64,000 bases of DNA from the NCBI GenBank assembly GCA_002205965.3, contig NADL03000650.1, positions 558,001 through 622,000 on the forward strand, in the 5' to 3' direction. The notes below the pieces were generated by a model. That model worked only from the letters and a program-made list of their open reading frames with translations, was not told where the DNA came from and ran no database searches. This document shows positions 32,137 through 43,950 of the stretch, one piece after another. The position numbers and the translations under genes are program-made. The stretch is from Kappaphycus alvarezii. Lineage: Eukaryota; Rhodophyta; Florideophyceae; Gigartinales; Solieriaceae. Every line of letters starts with the position of its first letter. Within the stretch, counting starts at the first letter, position 1.

Positions 32137-32154
32137 TTCTAGGTCGGGAGACCA
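32137..32154 (-). promoter_or_regulatory. E3 primer-binding site
   Basis: The minus strand reads TGGTCTCCCGACCTAG starting three bases inside the 5' LTR; the plus strand ends ggtcgggagacca. It has the form of a tRNA 3' end and differs from the E1/E2 primer. The tRNA is not identified. Confidence 0.65.
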
Positions 32155-32157
32155 GTT

Positions 32158-32672
32158 TGTGGTATAAGACCAATAGGGTGCGTCGGTAGCCACTAACAAA
32201 AGGGTACCTAGAACGCAGACGAGCACCGCAGGAGCACGGATATTCGCCTAAAGGAGGTTTCGAGGGAAGCACTAGTAAAGGGTAGGTTCATTGGGCGGGC
32301 GATTAACCTTAAGGGGGATAAAGGGGTCACCTTAGAGGTGTCGACGGCTTGAAGACCTAGAGTTGGGGGCCAAAGGGTGCTTCCCTTTACGACTTTGCTA
32401 CTCCCACTCCTACCGTCCTCCTTATAAGGTGAGCTACCCTACTACAACTACTGTACGTTGCTCCTAAAGGACAAGTGGCCCCACTACCGCCACCTCCTCG
32501 ATCCACCAATAGGAGCTATCTATTCTAAAATATCTAATCAATTACCTAATGGTCCACCTGGTGTCCCCACATGGGCCATGGCGGTCCATTCCACTCTCCC
32601 CGGCTTACAGCCTCCCCATAGGTGACACGTCTTACAGTCCGCACTGTACTCCAAAGGTGGTACTGTACTACA
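32158..32672 (-). repeat. E3 5' LTR
   Basis: 515 bp, TG to CA, a direct repeat of 23808-24320. It is followed at once by the target duplication agaat (32673-32677). Confidence 0.93.
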
Positions 32673-32767
32673 AGAATAAGAAAAATCCGCCCCACTATCA
32701 AGAGTGCAAATGCAGCTTTGGGAGCTATTCACATCTACAGCGTCACGAGGCTGGAAAAATCATTTAA
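32673..32767 (+). pseudogene. Zinc-finger reading frame, 3' part
   Basis: Directly after E3 the plus strand reads NKKNPPHYQECKCSFGSYSH and HLQRHEAGKII, then a stop at 32765-32767. The frame is the one left open at 23807, so the two parts form one coding sequence once E3 and one agaat are removed. A second, less regular Cys/His group (CKC, then HLQRH) suggests a second finger. Confidence 0.6.
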
Positions 32768-33120
32768 GAGTAATTTCATATTAGATTTAATTAAATGCAA
32801 TCTGTATATTCAATATTGTTCTGAGTGAATTGAACTATCAAATTCTGTGTGATTTTTTGCTTTAAATTTAAAAAATTGTAAAAACTGAAAAAAGGTTTAC
32901 ATTGGGATTTAATAAAACAAAGAGCGAAAAATTATAGGTCATCTACAAAAAAAGGACGTACAGTAGTACAAAAAAAATAAGAGGGCCACAATTTCGAAGC
33001 ATTAAATTACCATTAATTTGCACTTGTAAAAGGGTATATCAATATTGTTTTCGGTCAAGGTATTAGACAGAACACAGAGTTGCGACACTCTCAGGTGAAC
33101 TGCGTCAAATTATGTTGAGA

Positions 33121-33903
33121 ATGGTTCCCTCGCTGGTGATGAATTGAGGGCTCGGTTACTCGAGGACTTCCCTATCCCTATGCTTTTCTCGGGGAATATT
33201 CTGAGCAATCCTTCGGTCATTCGCAAGTTGATTATGTTTCTCGCGGAACGCAATGTGCTAACCGTCCGCCATGAATCTGCTGTCATTTCAAAGACCTTTT
33301 CGTCAAATATTCTTTGCAATGATGATCTCAGCAAAGCATTAAACCAAATTGATGCATATTTCAACTCTCTTGCGTCACCAACCGGATCACCGATTAGACT
33401 TTCCCCAAATGCCATAAGTTCCACCCAGTATCCACCCAACCTCCAGCACCGTCTGAAGACAAGGTCTCACACTACATGTCTATGCGCTTCAGGGAAGAAA
33501 TAAGAAAATTTGTGGAAGCCTAGCCGAATGTTGGAACGGGTTCATAACTGAATAAAGGTATGCCCGCCAGAGTTATATGCTCAAAGACGACCAAAATCTC
33601 AAGAGTCCCACCCACCTCCTTACAGAAAATGCGAAAAGATTCTACATGATGAATGCTGAAGGTGTAAATGAGTATTATTTCCAAGCTCTAGAAGCTTTGA
33701 AAAGTGAATATAACTCAGTCTCAAGGCACAACAGAATTGCTACGTATCTTTGCAACCTTTCTATCAGCCAGTATATTTCTCCGATTTGCACTATAAATGA
33801 TGATATCGAGAAAGTCCACGAGGGAATATCTAAGCACACTCCCCAAGCACACCTCATTGCCGTTCAGAAATCCGTAAGATTGAGTATCTACAGTCCGCCA
33901 TAA
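33121..33903 (+). pseudogene. Possible Copia A gag region
   Basis: Two plus frames, 33144-33503 (RARLLEDFPIPMLFSGNIL) and 33577-33903 (SPTHLLTENAKRFYMMNAEG), look like decayed helical coding sequence in the place of gag. There is no zinc knuckle or other motif. The call rests on position alone. Confidence 0.3.
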
Positions 33904-34745
33904 TTGGATTCTCCTAGGCCCGTGATCTTTGCAGCAGAGCAAATTCTGGTGACTTAAATTATCGACCAATTTACAGCAATCTCATTTCTGCATCTCAATT
34001 CGAGCAAGAGAGATAGTTGGAGGAGATGAGAGGGACCAGAGGAACCTACGAATGACATCGATCTCAGATGCAGACCCTGCACTACGTAGCCGCCTTTCTG
34101 ATACATTTTATACTGAGAACATCAATACGGTCGCGACCCGCGTTGTACCAACGTCAATCTTCACGATGGTATCTTACGAATCAACGACGCTTAAATCATG
34201 AGGGAAAAAAAACCTCGCGATGATAGAGTTTGTTGGGTCGTGGCAAAAAGGGCCATATTCTTCCTCAATGTTGCCTATCAATGGCTGAGAATGTTCCTCG
34301 GAAGGTTCAATATATCAGAGAAACTCATTTAAAGATCCGATCAAGGCCACGAAACGTGTATTTTTTAGCTCTGTCAGGAATTTGATCATGATGATCAATC
34401 AGTTGATGAAGAAATACTGCCTACTCAGGATTTCTTCGAGATGTTAACAGAGAAGATGACAGTGAACAATCTTAAATAGTAAATATGGATAACGATGACT
34501 GAGCGTATGTCCCTGAACAGTTAATTTAACAAATTTCAGTTAAGTACCAACCGTTATTGATTGTCGATGATTTTTAACAACGAGTACTCAAACAAGCCGA
34601 AGTGCTCCTAATGAAGGGCAATTGTAAGTGAACGCGACAAGCCTCCCATATATAACATAAAACTCGTCTCTCTTCCACGGAAGCAAAGGAAAATGGAGAA
34701 TGAACACGTAAAGATACATGAGATTTAACTGTCAAAAAAAGCAAA

Positions 34746-35018
34746 TTGCCAAAGCAATCCAATTCAAAGAAATTACGCGGAATGTTTCTCGACATTGGTG
34801 CTCAAAAATCAGTGCTTGGAAAATCACAAGCAAAGGCATATTGTGACCTAGCTGGGATTAAGATAAAACGTAAGCACGTGACAACTGCTTCCAAGTTTGG
34901 TGAAGGATTCTTTTCAAGCATTGCGCATATTCCAATTCGTATTCCAACGCCTAAAGATTCTTTTATTCCGCTACACGTCGATGTAGTTAATACCAATATT
35001 CCATTTTGGTTGGATTAG
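34746..35018 (+). pseudogene. Copia A protease remnant
   Basis: The frame has MFLDIGAQKSVLGKSQAKAY. The usual catalytic DTGA is here DIGA, so the key Thr is lost. SIAHIPIRIPTPKDSF follows. It matches the VDTGAHSVVG-type protease of the second Copia copy in place and pattern. Confidence 0.6.
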
Positions 35019-35259
35019 AAGTTTTAGAAAAATTTTGACATGTTGGCGAAAACGTTGCCAACCTATTTGTGTCTAAAAGATATGGATGGAATATAAAAAT
35101 CACAGGCAAACACGATCATCTTTACGTTTTATGGGATTTTTCTGAAATCATTTTCACAAAGTCTCAATTAAAGCGCCTCGATTTACATTTTTCCATCAAT
35201 CTGATCCAAATCTATACAATCTGATTAGCAGAACTGGACTAGAGGAAACAACGCCTGAG

Positions 35260-36092
35260 ATGCGAGATTTGATAACGGAGATATCCAAACAGTGCCGCAC
35301 ATGTCAGCAGTTTGAACCGAAACCCAGATCATTCCAGTTTAGTACACCCAATGGAATCATATTCAATCAAGGGTTGGCTCTTCATATTATGTTCCTTGAC
35401 AAAAAATCCTGTACTCCACATCGTGGATATACAAATCCATTTCGGTGATGATGTATTCTTACACAGTCAAAGTAAGGAATCTGTTTGGAACTCTTTTCTC
35501 GAGTGCTGGGCTATAATTTACACTGGATTTCCTGACCGAATGAAAGTGGACCAAGGTGGTCAATTCGTTTCAAGAGCGAGGAAAGATTTGATAAAAACGA
35601 ATAGAATCAAACTCGGCCTATTTGGATTTAAAATTCATAATTCTTTTGGACCCAGTGAACGTTACCATGATCTGTTACGCCGTATTTACAACAGGATTCG
35701 CCATTCAGAGCCTGAGTTTGAAATAGAACTCGCCCTAAGTCTCTCCGTTAAGGCTCTGAACGATACTATGAACACAGTAGGACTGGTTCCGTCGACTGGT
35801 TCCGTCGTTACTCGTCTTTGCAGTTTTGCCGGGATTTCCGGTCATGAATAGCGAACTTACGAATCAAATGGAACAAATGAGAGCACTCTAAATGGGAAGA
35901 GCTTAGATGGAAACTATCACTTCAGAACTCAGACTCAGAACCGCTCTGAGTTCGCAGCTTCCAAATACGCTCACCGTCAACTTAACATTGGATGAAGTTC
36001 TAGTATATCATAGAAATTCCAAATCTAAGTGGACAGGACCCTACAAAATCACGAAAATTTATGAAAGACAAGTCTTTATTGACAGAAATTGA
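35260..36092 (+). pseudogene. Copia A integrase remnant
   Basis: Three frames: the zinc-binding end (CRTCQQFEPKPRSF), the core at 35312-35851 (YTGFPDRMKVDQGGQFVSRA with Asp, then SFGPSERYHDLLRRIYNRIR with Glu) and the C-terminal part at 35907-36092 (VLVYHRNSKSKWTGPYKITK). The DQG and GPSERYH motifs are Copia-type. Confidence 0.75.
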
Positions 36093-36239
36093 GAGGAAGT
36101 GCAACAAACACGCTCTCAAGTAAAGCCGTACTTCTATGATCAACATGAAACATTATTCGAAGCTTTTAATTAATCAACTAAAAGGGTATGATCCAAAAAA
36201 CTTCAACTTATTGACGTCAAACTTAAAAATGTTTAAACC

Positions 36240-37650
36240 CACGAAAACCCAGATCCAATTCAGCTGAATTTTTGAAAGCCACACAGAAAGAAATAGAAGG
36301 ACTCGTTGAGATAAATACCTCGAAAATAGTCGCTAGAGACGACATAACAAGAATGCGAATATCATCTCTGTAAGATTCGTTCTGTAGATCAATAATAAGA
36401 ACACTGAAAAAGAGATATACAAAGCACCGTTTGTAGTACAAGGTCATAGGGACAAAGGAAAGAACTATCTCATACATGACACCACGACTATAAGCCAGCG
36501 TTGCACACGCTTGTTGGTTGCAATTGCTGCAATAAACGATTTCATGATTTGGTCCCAAGATGTTAAACAGGCGTACTTAGAGTCAGGTCAAAGTCTGATA
36601 AGCAAAGTTTACCTCAAAACAACCACAGACTTTGGATTACCTGGGAACCAGCTACTAGAGTTACTGGAACCTCTTTACGGATTATCTGATTGAGGAGACT
36701 ATTTGAATTGCACTATGAATTCCCACCTGAAGAAAGATATCGGTATGACGCCAACCGATGGAGATCTCGCATTCTCTCTAAGCATATAGATAGAGAACTT
36801 CAGGGATTAATCGAACATATGTGGACGATCCTCTACTTTGTGGCAACAATGAACTCGTTAAGTTGTCCCAAAATAACCTGGATAAGTTTGCATCGAGAGA
36901 TATTGAGTTCTATGACACATAGATTGAGTTATATGACACTGTTTTTGCAGGAGTCAGAGTAAAGACAACTGATTATGGATTTGAGATTAGTCAGGAACAA
37001 TATGTTAAGAATTTACTCATTTTGCCGATGGAAGCCTCTTATTCTGAGTTCAGATCTTTGAGGCATAGATTGACTTGGTTAACACATACAAAGCCTGAAA
37101 TATGTTGTGCCGTGAACAAGGCCGCGCAAGTGATTGAAACTAAATTCTCAGTGGAAGCAATAAAACAGTTTAACAAAGTTGTAAAGCATTTGGAGAACAA
37201 CCCTAGCTCTTCGCTTAAGTATTAAAAGTTGGACAAAATCTCATAACATTGAAACATATTCTGACTCATCATTCGCAAACAAAGACGAAAATACTCCCAA
37301 CTTGGATGCATTGTTTTGCTCACTGACAAGAATGGAACTTGTAATTTGCTGAGCTATTCTATTCACAAAAGTCGCAGAGTGACTAGATCTGTACTAGGCG
37401 CCGAATTATATGCTTTCGCTGATGACTTCTATATTGGCTACATGATTAATCACAACGTTTAATCCTTGCTTGGAATCGAAATTTCACTCTCAATGATTAC
37501 GGACTCCAAAAGTCAATTTGATGTTATCACCAAGTGTTGCTACACTTTGGAAAAAAATTTTGGAAAAAACGCCTCATGATTGATATTGGTTCTGTAAGAG
37601 ATGCATGTGCAAAAGAGGAAAATCCAGTATTGGATTTGTATGTAGTGCAA
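36240..37650 (+). pseudogene. Copia A RT and RNase H remnant
   Basis: RT pieces are APFVVQGHRDKGKNYLIHDT, WSQDVKQAYLESGQSLISKV (the Asp and QAYL motif of Copia RT), LPGNQLLELLEPLYGLSD and, after a stop, further broken palm. Near 37020-37225 LRHRLTWLTHTKPEICCAVN is the end of RT. RNase H is hinted by RVTRSVLGAELYAFADDF at about 37377. No intact YVDD box was found. Confidence 0.72.
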
Positions 37651-37899
37651 TGCACCGAACTGGACCTAGAAAGGTAACGCTCCTATTGCGTAAAGCAATG
37701 AATACTCGGTGTTCGACACCGCTTTCTTTAATCCTCTGCAGGGTGGTAGCTCGAGAGTTATCAGAACTCAGGGTAGTAGAGGCTTATCGAAAGCAAGGGA
37801 AAGAAACTATGTCAGCAGACAAAAGAGGGTGCGCCTTATGCGCGGAAACAAATAAAAAGTAAGAGCTACCGATAATAGCCCTTGGCGCAACAGGACAGT

Positions 37900-40800
37900 G
37901 GGATACTCGTCCTCCCAACAGGGACACAAGGGATACACGTCCTCCCTATGGGGACAATACTCACCAAAAGGTACAAACCTGAATCAATAAACAGGGTAGA
38001 AGGCCAAGCTTGCGGCGGGGCCTAAGGGGATAGTAGCTACTATGGGTAGGTCTTTCACTCTAACAGCTAATTCGCTACTTTCATGTATACTTAATTTTGT
38101 TTTCGAATCCTAACTTACCTCAATCTTCTCCTTGTGCTTTTTAAGGGAATTCCATAAGTCACTTCACGCAATCCCTGATGCAACTTTTCATTGGTAGTTG
38201 ACGTACTATTCCCATTTACTGAGTAATTTGGTACGAAACTATCAATATAAGACACCTGCCTCCTCCATTTTCGAATTGTTAAAATTTAACGAAACTTTGT
38301 TCACATTTTAATACAAGCCCCTAAGAGATTTCTCGCATAGATACTGTGTAACCCTAACAGTAAGCAAAAAATATTTCTTGCAGAATATGAGTTCTATTTC
38401 GAGAACAATCTGGATAGGTGGCGTCAATACCACGAAATAGTCCGCTAAAGTACTCCTTACAGCTTTATGTGTGCATGGTGTACATTGGAAAACTTTTCTT
38501 TGAGTATAGGTTTTCAAAAAAATCGTTTCCCTCTTCTCTACCGACAGATATTGGGAGGCTATTGAGAATCAATAGTCGAGATATATGCTGATGATTTCTG
38601 AGAAACCAGTTACTCAAAAGGCCAATCGACAGCTTCCATTAAATCTAATCAATGTTAGTCTGGCAAGATACAAACTACAGTACTTCTCTCTACACTTTCC
38701 TGGCTAACCATAGTACCGATCGTCTAAATAAACCCTCTTCGACGTCTCTACTACTAAGATAGATGGGATACGGAACGAGCTCGCTACTTTCATTTGTGCA
38801 CATGATCTTCACAAGTAAAGTGACAATATTTCAAAATTCGGAATAGCATAATAATAAAATTCACAACTTTTAACTATTCACTTACTTCTTTTCCCATGTC
38901 TTAAACATAACGTCATTTCCTGCCCCGCAAATTTCTGCCTCAACTTCCCGAATTGGAAGTTGAAGCGAAACTTGGACACGAAAAGAACTTTTTGAAATCA
39001 AGTACATAATTTACATTCTATACTGATCAATAACACGTGCATGAACCTTTCACGCATTCAAAAAAGAAATAGAATGGAATAATATAATTTTGTTCAAGGA
39101 ATCTCGCAAAAAGTAAAAACCTGGAACAAACCGGCGGCGTCATTTAAAGGTTACTAGAAAAATATAGTCTTCTTCATGGATTATAAGCTATAAAATAAGC
39201 AAAATTATCTATATAATTACAGCCACTGCATTAAATTGAGCTGAGACAGCTTCAAAAGAAGGTGGATTCTTAAAGAAACATATATGACAATGAAGAAAAT
39301 TTTGAATGGGTGTAAGATCTAAAAGAATATTTTATATGTGATGAAGTTTTTGCCAATCACTATATACTGTAGATGATTCCACGGCAGTCAGAAATACTCT
39401 GAGTTGAAGTAACTACGGAACAAGGGAGCATTAGATCTATACTTTAGGGCGCCTATCGATTTCACTCCTGAAAATGTCCGTCAGTTCTTACCACATGGGC
39501 AGTAGCTCAGGAATATTAAGTTTTTCGAGCAAATATTTGACTAATAGTTCAAATTTTTACTGAATTTAGAGTAAATTTTAATTTCATTGCACAGTAAATA
39601 GCGCAAAAGCGTCGTGTTTTTATTTTTTCCTACATCTACTTTCATTTGAAGTTCGTTTTTTAATTTCCCGTACTGCCGCAAGATTGAATTTTAGCCTTTA
39701 AATTCAACTAGATAAATTCGAAACGGATTAAATGGAAAACGTTCATTTTCATTCAATCTTTTAACATCTTTATCACAATTTATTTCTACCAAACCATCAG
39801 TATGAGAAGAAAAGAGATTGGATAGCAACAGGCGCAAAATATTGTGGACCAGAATCTATCAAATTGAATCAATGATTACTTCCCTGATATTTTTGTCTGA
39901 TCGTTCCCTAGAATCCGATAACGGTGAGCTGCGGCTGTGCTCCGTAGACGGTGTACCGCAGAGAACTGTTTTTATTTTCACTTCATCCAAGAAAGTTCCT
40001 ATTAGATCAATTGGCAGAACGGACGAGAGCAGTCGTTTTTATCTACAAAAGATGTGCCTAAAGGATTAATTGGAATTGAAAGAGCAAAGGGATGTAGTAA
40101 GCAGTATAAATCAGGTTCATACCCGAGGTTAATGCTAAATACCAAGTATCGGACACCACCCATCCCCTCTACTTATGTAGATATATATAGAAATCATCTT
40201 AAATTGTGCAGAAAACTATTATAAATGGAATAAATGTTCTTAAAACTGGTCTGTTTATGTTTTTTGTTCATTTAGAGCAAAAAGAAACAAATTAAAAATT
40301 TTATTTACATCTTTCAGGATTTTACGATTCCAATCGTGCATCAGCTTCATTTCTTTCAGAAATGGTATTTAAAAGATAATATTCCATGAAAATTCACAGC
40401 AATGATATCTTTCAGAAGATCCTATTCCGAGCAAGCTTCTTCGATCTCATTTACTCTATTATGACATTCTATAGTTTATTGAAGTTTTGCTGATTGATCT
40501 CAGAGGACAGAAATTTTTTTAATTGATGATCAATCTTCTCGGATAATAGGGTACTTTAGTGTAAAGAGGTGAAATCTATAAATTATTTCTTATATTTTAT
40601 AATGATAATTATTTATTATTATTCATTGTTTGAATTATTATATTATTTTATTTAAGAGAATAGAGTAAATTTTTTCAGGTTCGTTTGATAGCGCTTTTAA
40701 TGAATCAAATTGAATTTAACACTGGCTCTTTGATTTATTGATAGATATGTAGATGAGCCTCTTCGGGAGCGGAACAGGATCCACGACGTTTGTTCCTTTC

Positions 40801-41200
40801 TATTATTCAATAGAAAAAATTTCACTTTTCGTTCTCGCCATAAGAGACTTTTTCGATGTTAAGTACTTATTATTGCTTTTTAGAGGAATTTAATGCTTCA
40901 GTTCTAGTTTAGCTAGCATGAAAACCATCTGGAGGCTTTTAAGGTCTATTCGACGAGCTTTGATATTTTTGAACGACATAACGATATAATGAGTTATAGA
41001 TACACAGCTTTTGGTATTAACTAAATTCGAACAGAAATCGGACGATTCCCTCATTTCCAACTGTGTGAATCACGGCACTCATGTTGCGAGCCAGTGCCTG
41101 ATGCTTGTTAATATTTTAATACTCAATGGCCAGTTTTTAGAGCGTATTACGTAGCTAAGCGCTCGCGCTCTCGCTCCGCATGGATTCCTCGCCCAGGTGA
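37900..41200. other. AT-rich gene-free region
   Basis: About 3.3 kb of AT-rich DNA without a credible gene. The longest frame (39818-40069, 83 aa) has no motif. I see no LTR, tandem array or RNA gene; it may be decayed transposon sequence. Confidence 0.5.
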
Positions 41201-41249
41201 CTAGTATAATACAGCCAAACCTATGCCAGATGTATTGCTATGCACATCA

Positions 41250-43950
41250 TGGGCGCCAAATTCCACAAGCAATTCAACACACCATTCGTGGACTTATACA
41301 TTCTAGTGCTTTCAAGAAGGCGACCGGAATTTTCTCACCAATCGCGCCGCATGCCTATGAAACAGTGCCCTTCTTTCCTCTTCGTCGCGTACCTAAGCTT
41401 GCGATACAATCGCAGAGGCCAACAGACTTGCAAATTTGCGAGCATCCGGATGCCATCGGCCAAGGGTCGAGCGACAACGCAACGACGAGATTCTCCGGGT
41501 TGCCATCTCGAATGAAGCCCCAAAACGGGCCTCCTTCGCGTTTTTGGCCTGTTGCAGCGGCTTCTCTGGGCACTGAGCCAGGGTCGGAATCCGGGCAGGG
41601 GCTACGGGGTGGATGACCGTGAGGTCAAGGAAGTCGGCTCATCCTTCAGCACTAAAGCCTTGATGTCCCTCCAAACCCTGTAGACCTTCTGCCACGGTTC
41701 CACAACCTGAAGACGGGCTGCTTTTGACAGATCTTTGGCAAAAAACGCACTTGAAAATCATGCGCCATCTCCGAGTCGAGCAAAAGTTACAGACCAAAGC
41801 ATGATCCCCGTACACGTCTATGCGGATCTTACATACCTCTCTAGGACAGGGGGAATCTGCCACGAAGAGTGGGACGCGACAATATTACTGAAACGACGCC
41901 TTATAGTTGCGGTCATCAATATAATTCCCCACTCAAACCAGCGACCTCCAAAAAGGCTTAACACCCTTTTGTCCTATCGTCGCCCTTGTCTAAGGTGTCA
42001 AAACCGCGAACTCCGGATTGGTAAGTTGCTCCTGGCGGAGCGGACGAGGCTAGTCTATCGCAGTCAGCGGGATGACGCACTCCTCGGGTACTTGGCTCTC
42101 CCACGTTTCATATGCCTTCTCTGCAGCATTATAGAGCGACAGAGCAGAATTAAAGTAGCAGATGGAGGAGGCTGCACATAGGGAGAGCGGGTAAGATACA
42201 CGGAGACATGAAACGCCCCCGGTGCCGCGGTCACAGCAGAACGAAGTCCAATCCAAAGCGTGGTTCTTTTGTAAATGATTGATATGAGACTGGAGTTCTT
42301 TGAAAAACACATATCAAGAACACCTTCAGTGAATTATCCAAGGTCTTCTTCAACCAATTCATCGAAAGCCAAGGCCCAGACTTTATAGACTGGGGAGGAA
42401 CAATCCTTAGCAAAATTATTGACCTTTCACATTCCAAAGCAGGCTCGAAGCAGATATACAGACACCTGGGTGTCTTCCAGTTTCGTAGTTCCCTCTAACT
42501 ACTGGGTTTAAAGTGAAATAATGTGAGAATAGAAGCTCTTTCTCATGCAGTCATCATCCAGAACCGTGATGCGCAGAACATTCGTCCCAGTAGTGTACTG
42601 TTGTTGAAGATTCTGTGGGTAGGCATCCGCAACCTCTATGGATGGGTTAGTCGGCCATATCTAGAGGCTGTAGACGTGAAAAACAGTATCATTTCCCCCC
42701 AAGGTCGCTATTCCGAGCTGCAGCGGTTGAAAGTGCGAATTCCCAGAGTCGGAGATACGAGACATGAGGCAACTCTCGACTAGACTCCGAGCCGTCCTGC
42801 CCACTAAAATGGTCTTAATTCCTTCCTGAGAGCTTGGTGAGAGCAATAAGAGGGGCACCAGATACCCAAGGGGTAAGAAAAGCTGGACAATCACGCCATA
42901 ACCCACCTCAAGCAGATTAACTACTTTGATGAGGCCGGCGAGCAGTTCTCGGCTCCCTTCATTAAACGGGGAACATTGAGGAGCTCTAAGATGTGGTCGG
43001 GGCGGAGGCCAGATCCTATCGCCGCACAACCATGTGGGAACTTTAGCACTCCACTCATAACTTCCTCTGGTGTGAACAGGATGAAAGGGTGCGCTGTAGA
43101 GAGCGAGTGTACGGGGAGGACTCACCAGCCGGATGGACTGGGTTTTTCCTCCCTGAGTGCTTTCAGCACCTCAGGGGATGGGATCGCGATAACTGTGGAT
43201 TCCAAAGCCCTTTAAGGCTTTCCGTAAGCCCCTTTTTTGCCAAGCGAGCCGCACGATTGCGCTTGAAAGCATTTGATTCTCCGTTGATGGATCAGAAAGA
43301 GAGCGAGAGGTAGAAGCTGCTGGGAACGCTGTGAGAGCAGCGTATACTTCCCTTCACGCCATAGCTGAAGGCGATCGGCAAACACTTGATAATTGCATGC
43401 TGTGCCTGGAAATTGAAGTTTGGAACTGCCAGGCTTGGTGATCGAAAGAATGGCAGAGGTAAAAGGCATGAGTTTCATGAAACTCCAATCTGCTTTTCGA
43501 GACCCTTTTGGCTCCTCGGCAAATTCCCACAGTATGCGACCTAAATCCTTGGTGATTGCCTGCCGCTCACGCCTTGGGATGGGTTCAACGATAGGCACAT
43601 GTGTCATGCAGATTTCCCGCAGCGATGGAGTTGTTGCAAAGATCCTGCGAAGAATTCTCTCATTCTTTCAAAGGATATTGAGTATGCGGTGTGTCATCCA
43701 GGAGTGGCATGGAATGGGCTCCGGATGCTGTTGCGGTGGGGAAAGTGGAAATTTGATTTTTTTTGGAGGTTGAGTGACCGCCGCAGAAGACTCCTCCACG
43801 TTCTGCGCATGCATGTAGCCGTGCTGATGCTGCCAGACCGTACCATATCCTTGCTATTTCTTGCAGTGCTCTGAGCAACACCGCCATACTCTGGATCACG
43901 AAGCATGTTCTCCATGAGCAGCACGTAGCGGGGCGGAGAGGAAGTTCCGA
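41250..43950 (-). pseudogene. R2-like non-LTR retrotransposon, longest copy
   Basis: The most complete of four related copies, broken by stops and shifts. In order on the minus strand: an N-terminal helical part at 43212-43607 (RILWEFAEEPKGSRKADW and FADRLQLWREGKYTLLSQRS), SLGKKGAYGKP and a PSPEVLKALR motif. RT fingers follow from about 43090 (FTPEEVMSGVLKFPHGCAA and GSGLRPDHILELLNVP), then RT pieces down to 42660. A Cys-His motif lies at about 41790-41850 (DVYGDHALVCN). The endonuclease-like end is DFLDLTVIHPV, PDARKFASLLASAIVS and RDEEERRALFHRHAARLV. RT plus a C-terminal restriction-like nuclease is the plan of R2/CRE-like elements, which insert by target-primed reverse transcription. Assignment rests on motif order. 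Confidence 0.62.

Larger units (their letters stand above)
23808..32672 (-). mobile_element. Complete chromodomain Ty3/Gypsy retrotransposon E3
   Basis: An 8.9-kb minus-strand element. LTRs are 32158-32672 (5') and 23808-24320 (3'), about 515 and 513 bp, TGTGGTATAAG to TACTACA. The 5-bp target duplication agaat is perfect on both sides. Order: gag with one CCHC knuckle, protease, RT, RNase H, integrase with a chromodomain at its C-terminus, then a charged tail. Many single-base shifts break the frames, yet the LTRs are very alike. Integrase is split by a ~990-bp insertion (25981-26970). A chromodomain places E3 in the chromovirus branch, apart from E1/E2. Confidence 0.93.
33100..37650 (+). 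mobile_element. Degenerate Ty1/Copia element (Copia A)
   Basis: Protease, integrase, RT and RNase H pieces follow on the plus strand in Copia order, integrase before RT. No LTRs or target duplications are visible. 33121-34500 has gag-like frames (33144-33503 and 33577-33903) by position only. Many stops show an old copy. The base composition is more AT-rich than E1-E3. Related pieces occur at 55.1-59.6 kb and 62.3 kb. Confidence 0.75.
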
